A DNA stretch of 64,000 nucleotides from Novosphingobium sp. IK01 (GTDB lineage Bacteria > Pseudomonadota > Alphaproteobacteria > Sphingomonadales > Sphingomonadaceae), in NCBI RefSeq assembly GCF_033242265.1, contig NZ_BTFW01000001.1:3469902-3533901 (forward strand). The letters run 5' to 3'. This document shows positions 32,883 to 44,180 of the stretch, in pieces. Position 1 is the stretch's first letter, and each line of letters starts with the position of its first letter. The position numbers were made by a program, and so were the translations under genes. The notes under the pieces were generated by a model. It was not told where the DNA came from. It saw only the letters and a program-made list of their open reading frames with translations, and did not search any database.

Positions 32883-34927
32883 TATCCCCTTCGGAAAGCC
32901 TCCCCCTGATGTCCGGACCTGTGCCCGTGCCTGTAACTGTCGAAGAACACCTGTGGATCGAGATGCCCGACGGCTGCCGTCTGGGCGCGCGGCTCTGGCT
33001 GCCCGAGGGTGCCCTCGAAACGCCCGTGCCCGCGATCCTCGAATATATCCCCTATCGCAAGCGCGACGGAACGCGCGGGCGCGACGAGCCGATGCACGGC
33101 TATTATGCGCAGCACGGCTATGCCGCGATCCGCGTCGACATGCGCGGTTCGGGCGAATCCGACGGGTATCTGGCCGACGAATACCTGCCGCTCGAACAGG
33201 ATGACGCGCTCGCCGTGATCGCGTGGATCGCCGCGCAGCCGTGGTGCAACGGCAAAGTGGGGATGCAGGGCAAGTCGTGGAGCGGGTTCAATTCGCTGCA
33301 AGTCGCCGCCCGGCGTCCGGAGGCGCTCAAGGCGGTGATCACCACGTTCTTCACCGACAACCGCTATACCGACGACATCCACTACATGGGCGGCTGCCTG
33401 CTCAACGACAATCTGTGGTGGGGCGGGATCATGCTGGCCTATCAGGCCCGCCCGCTCGATCCGGCCATCGTGGGCGAGGGCTGGCGCGAGGCCTGGCTCG
33501 ACCGTCTGGCCCATATGCCGTTCTTTCCCGCGCTCTGGCTCGCCCACCAGCGTTATGATGCCTATTGGCAGCACGGGTCGGTCTGCACCGATTACGGCGC
33601 GATTGCCTGTCCGGTGCTGGCCGTGGGCGGCTGGGCCGACAGCTATACCAATGCGGTGCCGCGCCTGATCGCCAACCTTGCGGTGCCCAGCCGGGGGATC
33701 ATCGGCCCCTGGGGCCATATCTATCCGCACGACGGCGTGCCGGGCCCGGCCATCGGCTTTCTCCAGGAGGCCGTGCGCTGGTGGGACCACTGGCTCAAGG
33801 GCGAGGACACCGGGGTCATGGATGATCCCAAACTGCGCGCCTATGTCGAGGATGCGGTTCGGCCCGAGGGCACGCGCACGATGATGCCGGGGCGCTGGGT
33901 CGGCCTCGACCAGTGGCCGTCGGACGAATTGGCTCCCCGCGTGCTCCATCTGGGGGGCGAGGGCCGCCTTGCCGATGCGCCCGGAAAGCCCGGCGTGCTT
34001 TCGATCTGCTCGCCCCAGAGCCATGGCCGCGCGGGCGGCGAATGGATGGGGGCGGGCTGTGCGGGCGAACATGCGACCGACCAGCGCCTCGACGATGGCG
34101 GGGCGCTGGTGTTCGAGACCGATGTGCTCGATGCGCCGCTCTCGGTTCTGGGCACGGTGCGCGCGCATTTGCGGCTCAGCGCCGACCAGCCGGTCGCCCA
34201 TTGCGTGCTGCGCCTGTCCGACGTCGCGCCCGATGGCACGGCGACGCGCGTGACCTACCAGGTCTTCAACCTCACCCACCGCCACAGCCACGAAAACCCC
34301 GAGCCGCTGGTGCCGGGCGAGGCCTTCGACGTGGCGATCGACCTCAATGTCTGCGGCCATCGCTTCCCCGCCGGGCACCGGATGCGCCTTGCGGTGGCGA
34401 CGACCTATTGGCCGCTGATCTGGCCGACGCCCGCGCGCGTGACGCTCGCGCTCGATGCGGCGGCCAGCCGCCTCGAACTGCCAGTCCTGCCCGAGGATCA
34501 CCCCACGATCACGATGCTGCCCCCCGCCCATGGGCCCCGCACGCCGATCACGCAGATCGGCGAGGGCACCGTTGCGCGCACGAGCACGGTCGACCATGTG
34601 ACCGGCTTGCAGACCTATGTGACCGAAGCGGCAGGCGGGGTCTTTGGCGAGGGCATCCTGCGGTTCGACGAGACCGGCACCGAGATCGCCCACGACTTGC
34701 GCCGCGAACTGACCATTCACGACGATGATCCGCTCAGCGCGCGCTATGTCCTCACGCAGACCATTGCGATGGGCCGCGAGGGCTGGCGCACGCGCGCCGA
34801 CGTGCGCGTGGCCATGCGCTCCGATGCCACGCATTTCCATCTCGAAGGCGAACTCGTCGCCTATGAGAATGACGAGCCGGTGGCGCAGCGCGAATGGGTC
34901 GAAACCATCGCGCGCGACATGATGTGA
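32879..34927 (+). CDS. CocE/NonD-family hydrolase (X-Pro dipeptidyl-peptidase S15 fold)
   Basis: 682 residues. The N-terminal alpha/beta-hydrolase domain has the nucleophile in GMQGKSWSGFNSLQ (near residue 142). The acid lies in AVGGWADSYTNAVP and the His in IIGPWGHIYPHDG. The C-terminal half is the jelly-roll domain of CocE/PepX (RAHLRLSADQPVAHCVLRLS, NVCGHRFPAGHRMRLAV). Members cleave Xaa-Pro peptides or carboxyl esters such as cocaine and acylated beta-lactam precursors. There is no signal peptide, so it is cytoplasmic. In an operon with a peptide transporter and an N-demethylating oxygenase, a role in releasing a proline- or ester-linked substrate is plausible. Confidence 0.88.
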   Translation: MISPSESLPLMSGPVPVPVTVEEHLWIEMPDGCRLGARLWLPEGALETPVPAILEYIPYRKRDGTRGRDEPMHGYYAQHGYAAIRVDMRGSGESDGYLADEYLPLEQDDALAVIAWIAAQPWCNGKVGMQGKSWSGFNSLQVAARRPEALKAVITTFFTDNRYTDDIHYMGGCLLNDNLWWGGIMLAYQARPLDPAIVGEGWREAWLDRLAHMPFFPALWLAHQRYDAYWQHGSVCTDYGAIACPVLAVGGWADSYTNAVPRLIANLAVPSRGIIGPWGHIYPHDGVPGPAIGFLQEAVRWWDHWLKGEDTGVMDDPKLRAYVEDAVRPEGTRTMMPGRWVGLDQWPSDELAPRVLHLGGEGRLADAPGKPGVLSICSPQSHGRAGGEWMGAGCAGEHATDQRLDDGGALVFETDVLDAPLSVLGTVRAHLRLSADQPVAHCVLRLSDVAPDGTATRVTYQVFNLTHRHSHENPEPLVPGEAFDVAIDLNVCGHRFPAGHRMRLAVATTYWPLIWPTPARVTLALDAAASRLELPVLPEDHPTITMLPPAHGPRTPITQIGEGTVARTSTVDHVTGLQTYVTEAAGGVFGEGILRFDETGTEIAHDLRRELTIHDDDPLSARYVLTQTIAMGREGWRTRADVRVAMRSDATHFHLEGELVAYENDEPVAQREWVETIARDMM

Positions 34928-34936
34928 GGAAGGGCG

Positions 34937-34992
34937 AGCCCCTGCGATGACGCCCGCACCTTGTTCTGCAAGGGCTTGTTGTTGCAGGGGCT
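34937..34992 (+). terminator. Possible hairpin at the end of the Rieske operon
   Basis: AGCCCCTGC (34937-34945) and GCAGGGGCT (34984-34992) are exact complements with a 38-base loop. There is no T-tract, so this may be an attenuator before pncB and not a classical terminator. Confidence 0.3.
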
Positions 34993-35026
34993 TGGGCTGC
35001 CTGCGTTATGGCGCTATGGCACGGTC

Positions 35027-36331
35027 ATGACGCTGACCGACATCGCCACGCGCACGTATGGGCACAATTTCCGGCTCGACCCCATCGTTCGCAGCCTGCT
35101 CGACACCGACTTCTACAAGCTGCTGATGCTCCAGATGATCCAGCACATCCATGCCGATGTGCAGGCGACGTTCTCGGTCATCAACCGCACGCGCTCGGTC
35201 CGTCTGGCCGAGGTGATCGACGAGGAGGAACTGCGCGCCCAGCTCGATTTTGCGCGGACGCTGCGGTTTTCCAAGAAGGAGCTGATCTGGCTGGCGGGCA
35301 ACAGCTTCTATGGGCGCCAGCAGATGTTCTCGCCCGATTTCATCGCCTGGCTCGCCGATTTCCGCCTGCCGCCCTATGATCTGCGCAAGGTCGACGGGCA
35401 GTATGAACTGCGCTTCGAAGGCCCGTGGACCCACACGACGATGTGGGAAATCCCGGCGCTGGCGATCATCAACGAGTTGCGCGCCCGCGCGGCGATGCGC
35501 GCGCGGGGCAAGTTTGCGCTCGACGTGCTCTATGCCCGCGCCAAGGCCAAGTTGTGGGACAAGGTGGAGCGGCTGCGGCTGCTGCCGGATCTCGTGCTGT
35601 CCGACTTCGGCACGCGGCGGCGCCACGGGTTCCTGTGGCAGCGCTGGTGTGTCGAGGCGCTCAAGGAAGGGCTGGGCAGCCGCTTCATCGGCACCTCGAA
35701 CGTGCTGCTGGCGATGGATGCCGATCTTGAAGCCATCGGCACCAATGCCCACGAATTGCCGATGGTGGCCGCCGCCCTCGCGCGCGACGATGCCGAACTG
35801 GCCAGCGCGCCCTATCGCGTGCTTGAGGAATGGCGCGCTCACTACAACGGCAACCTGCTGATCGCGCTGCCCGATGCCTTTGGCACCACGGCTTTCCTGC
35901 GCGATGCGCCATCGTGGGTCGCGCAATGGACCGGCTTCCGCCCGGACAGCGCGCCGCCCATCGAGGGGGGCGAGCAGATCATCGCCTGGTGGAAATCGCA
36001 AGGGATCGACCCGCGCACGAAACTGCTGATCTTTTCCGATGGCATGGACATCGACACGATCGAGCAGACCTACCACCATTTCCACGGGCGGGTGCGGCTC
36101 AGCTTTGGCTGGGGCACCAACCTGACCAACGATTTCCGCGACTGCGCGCCCGATGGCAGCCCCGGCCTCGAGCCGATCTCGCTGGTCTGCAAGGTCACCA
36201 GCGCCAATGGGCGTCCGGCGGTCAAGCTTTCGGACAACCCGCGCAAGACCACCGGCGAGGCTGCCGAAGTGGCCCGCTACTTGCGCGTCTTTGGCGAGGG
36301 CGGGCGCGTGGAGCGCAAGGTTCTGGTCTAG
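35027..36331 (+). CDS. pncB: Nicotinate phosphoribosyltransferase
   Basis: 434 residues from the ATG at 35027; a longer frame from 34961 adds a non-conserved tail. It converts nicotinate and PRPP to nicotinate mononucleotide in NAD salvage. Family marks are [19 protein letters not shown] near the N-terminus, [27 protein letters not shown], the autophosphorylated His in [25 protein letters not shown] and [12 protein letters not shown]. It appears monocistronic, 99 bases after the hydrolase, and is convergent with the MFS gene. Confidence 0.96.
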   Translation: MTLTDIATRTYGHNFRLDPIVRSLLDTDFYKLLMLQMIQHIHADVQATFSVINRTRSVRLAEVIDEEELRAQLDFARTLRFSKKELIWLAGNSFYGRQQMFSPDFIAWLADFRLPPYDLRKVDGQYELRFEGPWTHTTMWEIPALAIINELRARAAMRARGKFALDVLYARAKAKLWDKVERLRLLPDLVLSDFGTRRRHGFLWQRWCVEALKEGLGSRFIGTSNVLLAMDADLEAIGTNAHELPMVAAALARDDAELASAPYRVLEEWRAHYNGNLLIALPDAFGTTAFLRDAPSWVAQWTGFRPDSAPPIEGGEQIIAWWKSQGIDPRTKLLIFSDGMDIDTIEQTYHHFHGRVRLSFGWGTNLTNDFRDCAPDGSPGLEPISLVCKVTSANGRPAVKLSDNPRKTTGEAAEVARYLRVFGEGGRVERKVLV

Positions 36332-36362
36332 GCCTGCGTGGTCTTTCACGGACTCCGGGCCC

Positions 36363-37943
36363 TCAGGCCGCCTGCCGCTGCTCCCCTTCGGGCGTGGGCG
36401 TTACGGGGACATGGTGCCCGCTGATCTCGGCCCCCGCGTCGGGAGCAAAGCGCAGGTTCCAGATCGTTGCGCCCAGCGAGATCGCCGTGACGACCCAGAA
36501 CGCGACCGAGAAATCGTGCCGGACAGCGGTGGCATCGCCGCTTGCCAGCATGGCCAGATGCAGTGCCACGGCAGCCACGCAGATGCCCAGCGAGAGCATC
36601 AGTTGCTGGAACGTCGAATAGAACGCGGTCGCGCTGCTCATCCGGCGCTGGGGAATGGCGTCGTAGGCGAGGGTGTTGTAGGCGGTGAACTGGAGCGACA
36701 TGAAGAAGCCCGAGAACACCAGCACGCCGAACATCGCCCAGACCGGCCAGGCCGGACTGAACAGCCCGCAGGTGGCATAGCCTGCCGTCGCGATGATCCC
36801 GTTGCACACCAGCGTCCGGCGAAAGCCGAAGCGGCGCAGCACGCGCGGTGCCATGCTTTTCATCATGAGCGAGCCGATGGCCGTGGCCACGGTGATCATG
36901 CCGCTGCGCGCCGCGGTAAAGCCGAAGCCCACCTGCATCATCAGCGGCAGCAGGAAGGGCTGGGCGCCCTGGGTGATCCGGGTGATCGATCCGGCGATCA
37001 CCGAAAGGCGAAACGTGCGATCGCGCATCAGGGTAAGGTCGAGGATCGCGCCCTCGCGCCCGTGCGCGTGGCGGATGTAGAAGAAGCCCGATACGGCGCC
37101 GATGGCCAGCAGGGCCAGTGCCAGCTTGCCCTGTCCGGCGCGGCTGGCCATCTCGCAGCCGAACAGCAGGCAGCCGAGCGAGACCCCGCTCAGCACGAAG
37201 CCGCCTGCATCGAAGCGCGGGGTGTGGTCTTCGCGGAAATTGGCGATGAAGCGGCTGACCAGGCAGAACCCGAGCACGCCGACCGGCAGGTTGATGTAGA
37301 AGATCCAGCGCCAGTCGAGATAGGTGACGATGAAGCCGCCCAGCGGCGGGCCCACGACCGGGCCGACCAGCGCGGGGACGAGCAGCCAGGACATCGCGTT
37401 GACCATGTCCTGCTTGGCCACCGAGCGCAGCAGGACGAGCCGCCCGACCGGGATCATCATCGCCCCGCCCATGCCCTGGAGGAAGCGGGCCAGCACCATG
37501 GCGCCGAGCGTGGGCGCCTGACCGCAAGCCAGGCTTCCGGCCACGAACAGTGCGATGGCCGAACGGAACACCGTGCGCGAGCCATAGCGGTCGGCCAGAA
37601 GGCCCGAAGCCGGGATGAACACCGCGAGCGCGAGCAGGTAGGAGGTGAGCGCGATGCTCATTTCGGGCGGGCGCACGCCGAAATCGCGGGCCATCGTGGG
37701 CAGGGCGGTGGCCAGCACGGTCGCGTCGACGAATTCCATGAACAGCGCCGAAGCCACGATCAGCGCGACCAGCCGGTAGTTGGAGCCCGAAGTATCGGGC
37801 CCGCCCGGATCGCGCGCCGGGGTCAGCGCATCGGCGGCGGGCACGATGCCGTCGCGGATTTCGGCATTGGCCGTGGCGATGCCGCGCCGGCGGGGCCTTT
37901 CTGAAGGGGCACCGGGGCCGGGGGAGGTCGGGGTCATGGCCAT
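36363..37943 (-). CDS. MFS drug/solute exporter, DHA2 (EmrB/QacA) family
   Basis: 526 residues with about 14 membrane helices after a 55-residue cytoplasmic tail. DHA2 signatures are FMEFVDATVLATALPTMARD (motif D1), LADRYGSRTVF (motif A), LQGMGGAMMIPVGRLVLLRS, and motif C LVPALVGPVVGPPLGGFIV. It should export a hydrophobic or amphipathic compound using the proton gradient. No membrane-fusion (EmrA) partner or regulator lies beside it, so substrate and control are unknown. It faces pncB convergently with only 31 bases between. Confidence 0.92.
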   Translation of the reverse strand: MAMTPTSPGPGAPSERPRRRGIATANAEIRDGIVPAADALTPARDPGGPDTSGSNYRLVALIVASALFMEFVDATVLATALPTMARDFGVRPPEMSIALTSYLLALAVFIPASGLLADRYGSRTVFRSAIALFVAGSLACGQAPTLGAMVLARFLQGMGGAMMIPVGRLVLLRSVAKQDMVNAMSWLLVPALVGPVVGPPLGGFIVTYLDWRWIFYINLPVGVLGFCLVSRFIANFREDHTPRFDAGGFVLSGVSLGCLLFGCEMASRAGQGKLALALLAIGAVSGFFYIRHAHGREGAILDLTLMRDRTFRLSVIAGSITRITQGAQPFLLPLMMQVGFGFTAARSGMITVATAIGSLMMKSMAPRVLRRFGFRRTLVCNGIIATAGYATCGLFSPAWPVWAMFGVLVFSGFFMSLQFTAYNTLAYDAIPQRRMSSATAFYSTFQQLMLSLGICVAAVALHLAMLASGDATAVRHDFSVAFWVVTAISLGATIWNLRFAPDAGAEISGHHVPVTPTPEGEQRQAA

Positions 37944-38126
37944 GCACTTTCGGGTCTGTCAGCGTCTGGGGCGAGCGGCGCTCGGGCGCGGCCAGACAAT
38001 GCGCGAGCCACGCAAACGGTTTCATCCATATAGGCGGGGGCGACCGATATGGAACCCCGTGAAAGGCTTCAAAAAGTGCAGGCGCAGTTGCGCGCGGTGG
38101 TGGCGGCCTGCCGCGCGCAGCGGGCT

Positions 38127-39098
38127 TCAGGCCGTGGTGACCGGATCGAACACCGACCAGCCGGTGTGTTCGACCAGCCGTTCGAGGGCGAGCGTGCCCA
38201 GCAGCGAATTGCCCCGTTCGTTGAGGCCGGGCGACCAGACCGCGATGCTGGCCACCCCCGGCGCGATGGCCAGAATGCCCCCGCCCACGCCCGACTTGCC
38301 CGGCAAGCCGGTGCGGAACGCGAATTCGCCCGAGCCGTCATAGTGGCCGCAGGTGAGCATCAGGGCATTGATGCGGCGCGCGCGGCGGGGCGAGACCACG
38401 CTGCGCCCGGATTCGGGATGGCGCCCGCGCGCCATCAGGTAGCGCCCGGCGGCAGCCAACTGGCGGCAGCTCATCGCGATGGCACACTGGTGGAAATAGA
38501 GACCGAGCACTTTTTCGACCGGATGGCGGACATTGCCGAAGGCGCGCATGTAATTGGCCAGCGCGATGTTGCGAAACCCGGTCTGCAATTCGCCCTGGGC
38601 GACGGTCTCGTCGATGCGGATCGTTTCGTCGGAGGCCAGCGCGCGCACGAAGCGCAGCATTTCGCCGATGGCCTCGCGCGGTTCGTGGTTGCCCAGCAGG
38701 ATGTCGCTGACCACGATGGCGCCGGCATTGATGAACGGGTTGCGCGGGATGCCATGCTCGCTTTCGAGCTGGACGATCGAGTTGAACGCGCTGCCCGAAG
38801 GTTCGCGCCCGACCCGCTGCCACAGGGCATCGCCCACCGCGCCCAGCGCCATGGTCAGGGCAAAGACCTTGGAAATGCTCTGGATCGAGAAGGCCTCGTC
38901 GGCGTCTCCGGCGGTGTGGCAGGTGCCATCGGCCATGATGACCGCGATGCCGAAGCGGTCGGGCGAGACGGTGGCGAGCGCGGGGATATAGTCGGCCACG
39001 GTGCCCCGCTCGGCCCGCAGGCGCATTTCGGCGGCGATGTCGTGCACGATACTCGCAAGATCGGGACTCGCAAGATCGGGCGCCTGTGCATCAGGCAT
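38127..39098 (-). CDS. glsA: Glutaminase
   Basis: 323 residues. It hydrolyses glutamine to glutamate and ammonia. Serine beta-lactamase-like active-site motifs are visible: the catalytic Ser and Lys in [27 protein letters not shown], the Tyr-containing block around MKRN-equivalent [11 protein letters not shown], and [18 protein letters not shown] near the C-terminus. A short acidic N-terminal tail precedes the domain. The gene stands alone, 183 bases from the MFS gene and upstream of a minus-strand sensory cluster. A role in nitrogen supply or acid resistance is known for the family. Confidence 0.95.
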   Translation of the reverse strand: MPDAQAPDLASPDLASIVHDIAAEMRLRAERGTVADYIPALATVSPDRFGIAVIMADGTCHTAGDADEAFSIQSISKVFALTMALGAVGDALWQRVGREPSGSAFNSIVQLESEHGIPRNPFINAGAIVVSDILLGNHEPREAIGEMLRFVRALASDETIRIDETVAQGELQTGFRNIALANYMRAFGNVRHPVEKVLGLYFHQCAIAMSCRQLAAAGRYLMARGRHPESGRSVVSPRRARRINALMLTCGHYDGSGEFAFRTGLPGKSGVGGGILAIAPGVASIAVWSPGLNERGNSLLGTLALERLVEHTGWSVFDPVTTA

Positions 39099-39200
39099 TC
39101 GCGTTCTCCCTGCCGCTCTCCGGCCTGATGCCGGACCAGTGGGGCTTTTTCACAAAGCCGGAGGAAGGACAAGGCAGGGGAAGGGCGAGACGGGGTAAGG

Positions 39201-39608
39201 TCAGATCAGCGTGCGGCGCGGGGGCGGGGCATGGAGCGCAAGATGGGCTTCGAGCGCCTCGTTGATGCGAAAGAGCACGTAGTCGGGATCGAAAGGCTTG
39301 CGCAGATAGCCCGTGGCGCCTGCGCGCATCGCGATTTCCTCGTCGGCGCGGCTGCGGCTGGCGGTGAGCATGAAGACCGGGGTGTGCCAGACTTGCGCAT
39401 CGTGGCGCAAGTCGCGCAGCACGGTCAGTCCGTGCATCTCGGGCAGGTCGCCATCGAGGATCACGATGTCGGGGCGCTTGGCGCGGATCGTGAACAGCGC
39501 ATCGCGGCCATTGTCGAGCACGCCCACCGCATGGCCCGCGTTCATCAGGGCATTGGCCAGCACGCTGGCGGCAATGGCATCGTCTTCGGCAATCAGGATG
39601 CGGGCCAT
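39201..39608 (-). CDS. Single-domain response regulator (CheY-like)
   Basis: 135 residues, one receiver domain only: MARILIAEDDAIAASVLANA with the acidic pair, the phospho-acceptor Asp in DIVILDGDLPEMHG, Thr/Ser in FMLTASRSR and Lys in YLRKPFDPD. It is the last gene of a minus-strand cluster, 17 bases after the hybrid kinase. It probably receives phosphate from that kinase's HPt domain and passes a signal by protein contact, since it has no output domain. Confidence 0.92.
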   Translation of the reverse strand: MARILIAEDDAIAASVLANALMNAGHAVGVLDNGRDALFTIRAKRPDIVILDGDLPEMHGLTVLRDLRHDAQVWHTPVFMLTASRSRADEEIAMRAGATGYLRKPFDPDYVLFRINEALEAHLALHAPPPRRTLI

Positions 39609-39625
39609 GGCAGTGTCTTTCGCGA

Positions 39626-41869
<2,244 letters not shown>

Positions 41870-41878
41870 GATGGCTCC

Positions 41879-42304
41879 TCAGACCGGCAGGTGCACTGTC
41901 TGGCGATATTCGCACAGCAGCGAGGCGACGCGGGCAAACTGCTGCCCGGCGTGCGATTTGACCATGTAGCCGGCGACCTGTTCGCGATAGGCGCGGGTCA
42001 GGTCGGAATCGGCGTCCGAGGTGGTCAGCACGAAAACCACCGTCTGCGAAAGTTCGTCGTCGCTGCGGATCGCTTCGAGGAATTCGAAGCCGTTCATGCG
42101 CGGCATGTTGAGATCGAGCAGGACGATATGGGGGCGCTTGAGCCTGAGGGGCGAGCGCCCCCGCAGGATGTCGAGTGCCTCCAGCCCGTCGCAGGCTGCA
42201 ATCGCCCGGAATCCCGGTCCGACCTTGGCGAGCGAGCGGGCGACCATCTCGACGGTGAGTTCGTCGTCGTCGACGACCAGAATATCTACCATGCGGTCAG
42301 TCAT
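41879..42304 (-). CDS. Single-domain response regulator
   Basis: 141 residues from the ATG at 42304, which overlaps the upstream kinase stop by eight bases. The receiver domain shows VDILVVDDDELTVEMVARSL, the phospho-acceptor Asp in HIVLLDLNMPRMNGFEFLEA, Thr in FVLTTSDADSD and Lys in AGYMVKSHAG. The spacing of the short loop is typical of the Rcp1-like regulators that pair with phytochrome-type or PAS kinases. It likely links the PAS kinase upstream to the hybrid kinase downstream, whose own start is ten bases past this stop. Confidence 0.92.
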   Translation of the reverse strand: MTDRMVDILVVDDDELTVEMVARSLAKVGPGFRAIAACDGLEALDILRGRSPLRLKRPHIVLLDLNMPRMNGFEFLEAIRSDDELSQTVVFVLTTSDADSDLTRAYREQVAGYMVKSHAGQQFARVASLLCEYRQTVHLPV

Positions 42305-43457
42305 CCAGATCCGTCCTGGCAAAGCGCGGCCAGGTGACACGGAACGTGCAGCCACGTTTTCCGTCCTGGCTGAGCAGGGTGATGGAGCCGCCGTGGCTTT
42401 CGACCAGGCGCTGCACGACGGCCAGCCCCAGGCCGGTGCCCTTGCGCTGGGCCGCGCTCAGCGTCTGGAACAGGCGGAAGACGCGCCCTTGCGAGGCTTC
42501 GGGAATGCCCGGCCCGTCGTCGCACACGTCGAAAAGGCAGGAGTTGCCCTCAAGCCGCGCGCGCAGGGTGATCGTCCCGGTCTCGCGGTCGTGATGCTTG
42601 ATCGCGTTCGAGAGCAGGTTGCGCAGGATCGTGGTGAGCGGGGTGCGCACGCCCTCGAATTCCTCGTCGCTGGCCTCGACCGTGATGGTCATGCCCGGTG
42701 GCGGGCTTTCTGTTTCGACGACTTCGGCTATCAGGTCTGCCAGCACGATGGGCTCGGCCTTGATCGCGCGGCGTCCGGCGCGGGCATAGTGCAGGAGATC
42801 GGAGATGATCTTCTCGGTGTTGTTCACCCGCTCTTCCATGCGGCCCAGATTGTGGAGCACGGCCGGGGGCGCCTGTTCGCCATAGTCTTCGCGGATGATG
42901 TTGATCAGGTTGGCGATGCCGCGCATGGGCGAGCGCAAGTCGTGGCTGGCGACATAGGTGAATTCTTCGAGCTGGGCATTGGCCTCGCGCAGGCGCAGTT
43001 CGGCGCGCTTGCGCTCGGTGATGTCGACGATCGAGGCGCAGGTCATCATTCCGTTTTGCGTGGTGAGCGGGCTCAGCCCGATTTCGAGGGGAAACTCGAT
43101 GCCGTCCTTGCGGCGTCCGGTCAGGTCGCGGCCCTTGCCCATCGCGCGGATCGAGGGGGCCGCGATATAGCCCTCGCGGATGGCGACATGATGGGGGCGG
43201 GCGCGATGGGGCAGCAGGGTCTCGATCGGTTCCCCGACCAGTTCGGCCTCCTCATAGCCGAACATGGCCAGCGCGCGGGCATTGATCCGCACGATCAGGC
43301 CGCGCCCGTCGACCAGCAACAGGCCCATGGGCGAGGTGTTGAACAGGCAGTCGAAGGCCAGGATGCCGTGATCGGGCGGGGGCATTCCGGCCTGTTCCGT
43401 GTCGGCCAGCGGACCGGGCTGTCCGTTTTCCTCGTCGTGCTTGCTTGGGTCGAGCAT
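42297..43457 (-). CDS. PAS-domain sensor histidine kinase
   Basis: 386 residues from the ATG at 43457 (MLDPSKHDEENGQ); the open frame extends upstream to 43742 but that part is unlike a protein. A PAS domain covers residues 30-150 (FNTSPMGLLLVDGRGLIVRI, MFGYEEAELVGEPIETLLPH, GMMTCASIVDITERKRAELR). The HisKA box is EEFTYVASHDLRSPMRGIAN, and the ATPase has LLSNAIKHHDRE, VCDDGPGIPEA and KGTGLGLAVVQ. There is no membrane helix, so it senses an internal or redox cue, possibly with a bound ligand in the PAS pocket. It heads the sensory operon and is divergent from the GGDEF gene. Confidence 0.93.
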   Translation of the reverse strand: MLDPSKHDEENGQPGPLADTEQAGMPPPDHGILAFDCLFNTSPMGLLLVDGRGLIVRINARALAMFGYEEAELVGEPIETLLPHRARPHHVAIREGYIAAPSIRAMGKGRDLTGRRKDGIEFPLEIGLSPLTTQNGMMTCASIVDITERKRAELRLREANAQLEEFTYVASHDLRSPMRGIANLINIIREDYGEQAPPAVLHNLGRMEERVNNTEKIISDLLHYARAGRRAIKAEPIVLADLIAEVVETESPPPGMTITVEASDEEFEGVRTPLTTILRNLLSNAIKHHDRETGTITLRARLEGNSCLFDVCDDGPGIPEASQGRVFRLFQTLSAAQRKGTGLGLAVVQRLVESHGGSITLLSQDGKRGCTFRVTWPRFARTDLDD

Positions 43458-44180
43458 TGGGGGGGAAACCCTTCCAGGTCCGTTGAGCTTGGCGCTGCCG
43501 GGCCTTCGTTGCCCCGGCTTTGCTGTGACTGGTTTGTGTATCGGCCTCGATCTGATGTGGCGGTCGTACCGGGACTGTCCGGGGCCGACGGGATATGACC
43601 CGCGCGCGCCCTTTCCAGTTGGTGCTGGCCAGTCCGTGCTGGTTTTCTTCTTTTTGCCCGTTGGCGACCCGGCGTTTCGAAAATAGACAAAGACGCCAAA
43701 CGGAGGGTTTAGGGCGTTATTGTGGAAACACCGTATTTTCACAGGAAATCACAAATAACAGAGGCAGAAGTAACCGCCTTTCGGGGCATTGTGCATTGCG
43801 TCATTTCCCTGAGGGTTGTTGTCCATTCATCCGGCAAGCGCACGGCCTGCCGCCCGGAACCCGAATTGCGGCGTCCCGGCGCGGGGCATCGGTCAAAAGG
43901 AAGTATATTCAAGGGTCTGGGCGAGCGGGCGCGGCGGGCAGAGCGGTGCCGGAACCTCGGCAAAACGGCGCCGCTACGTGATTTCCCGGTGGGATTCGTG
44001 GCGATAAGTTAGCGCCATTGGGGTCACATGCATCGATTGCAGTGTGGGAGGGAGCGATTCCGTTTCGTGCTGCATGAACGGGCCGCACGCGTTTCTCCGA
44101 CAGTCCAACCGGCCCCGGCATGACGGGAACGGGCGGAACTGGCGGACTTCGGGAGCGGACAAGGCAGGAAGACCGTTTTC
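43458..44180. promoter_or_regulatory. Long divergent gap between sensor operon and GGDEF gene
   Basis: 723 bases without a supported gene; short frames on both strands have no recognisable product. The AT-richer part around 43715-43770 is the best place for promoters. A shared control region for the two divergent sensory units is likely, but no operator was identified. Confidence 0.4.
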
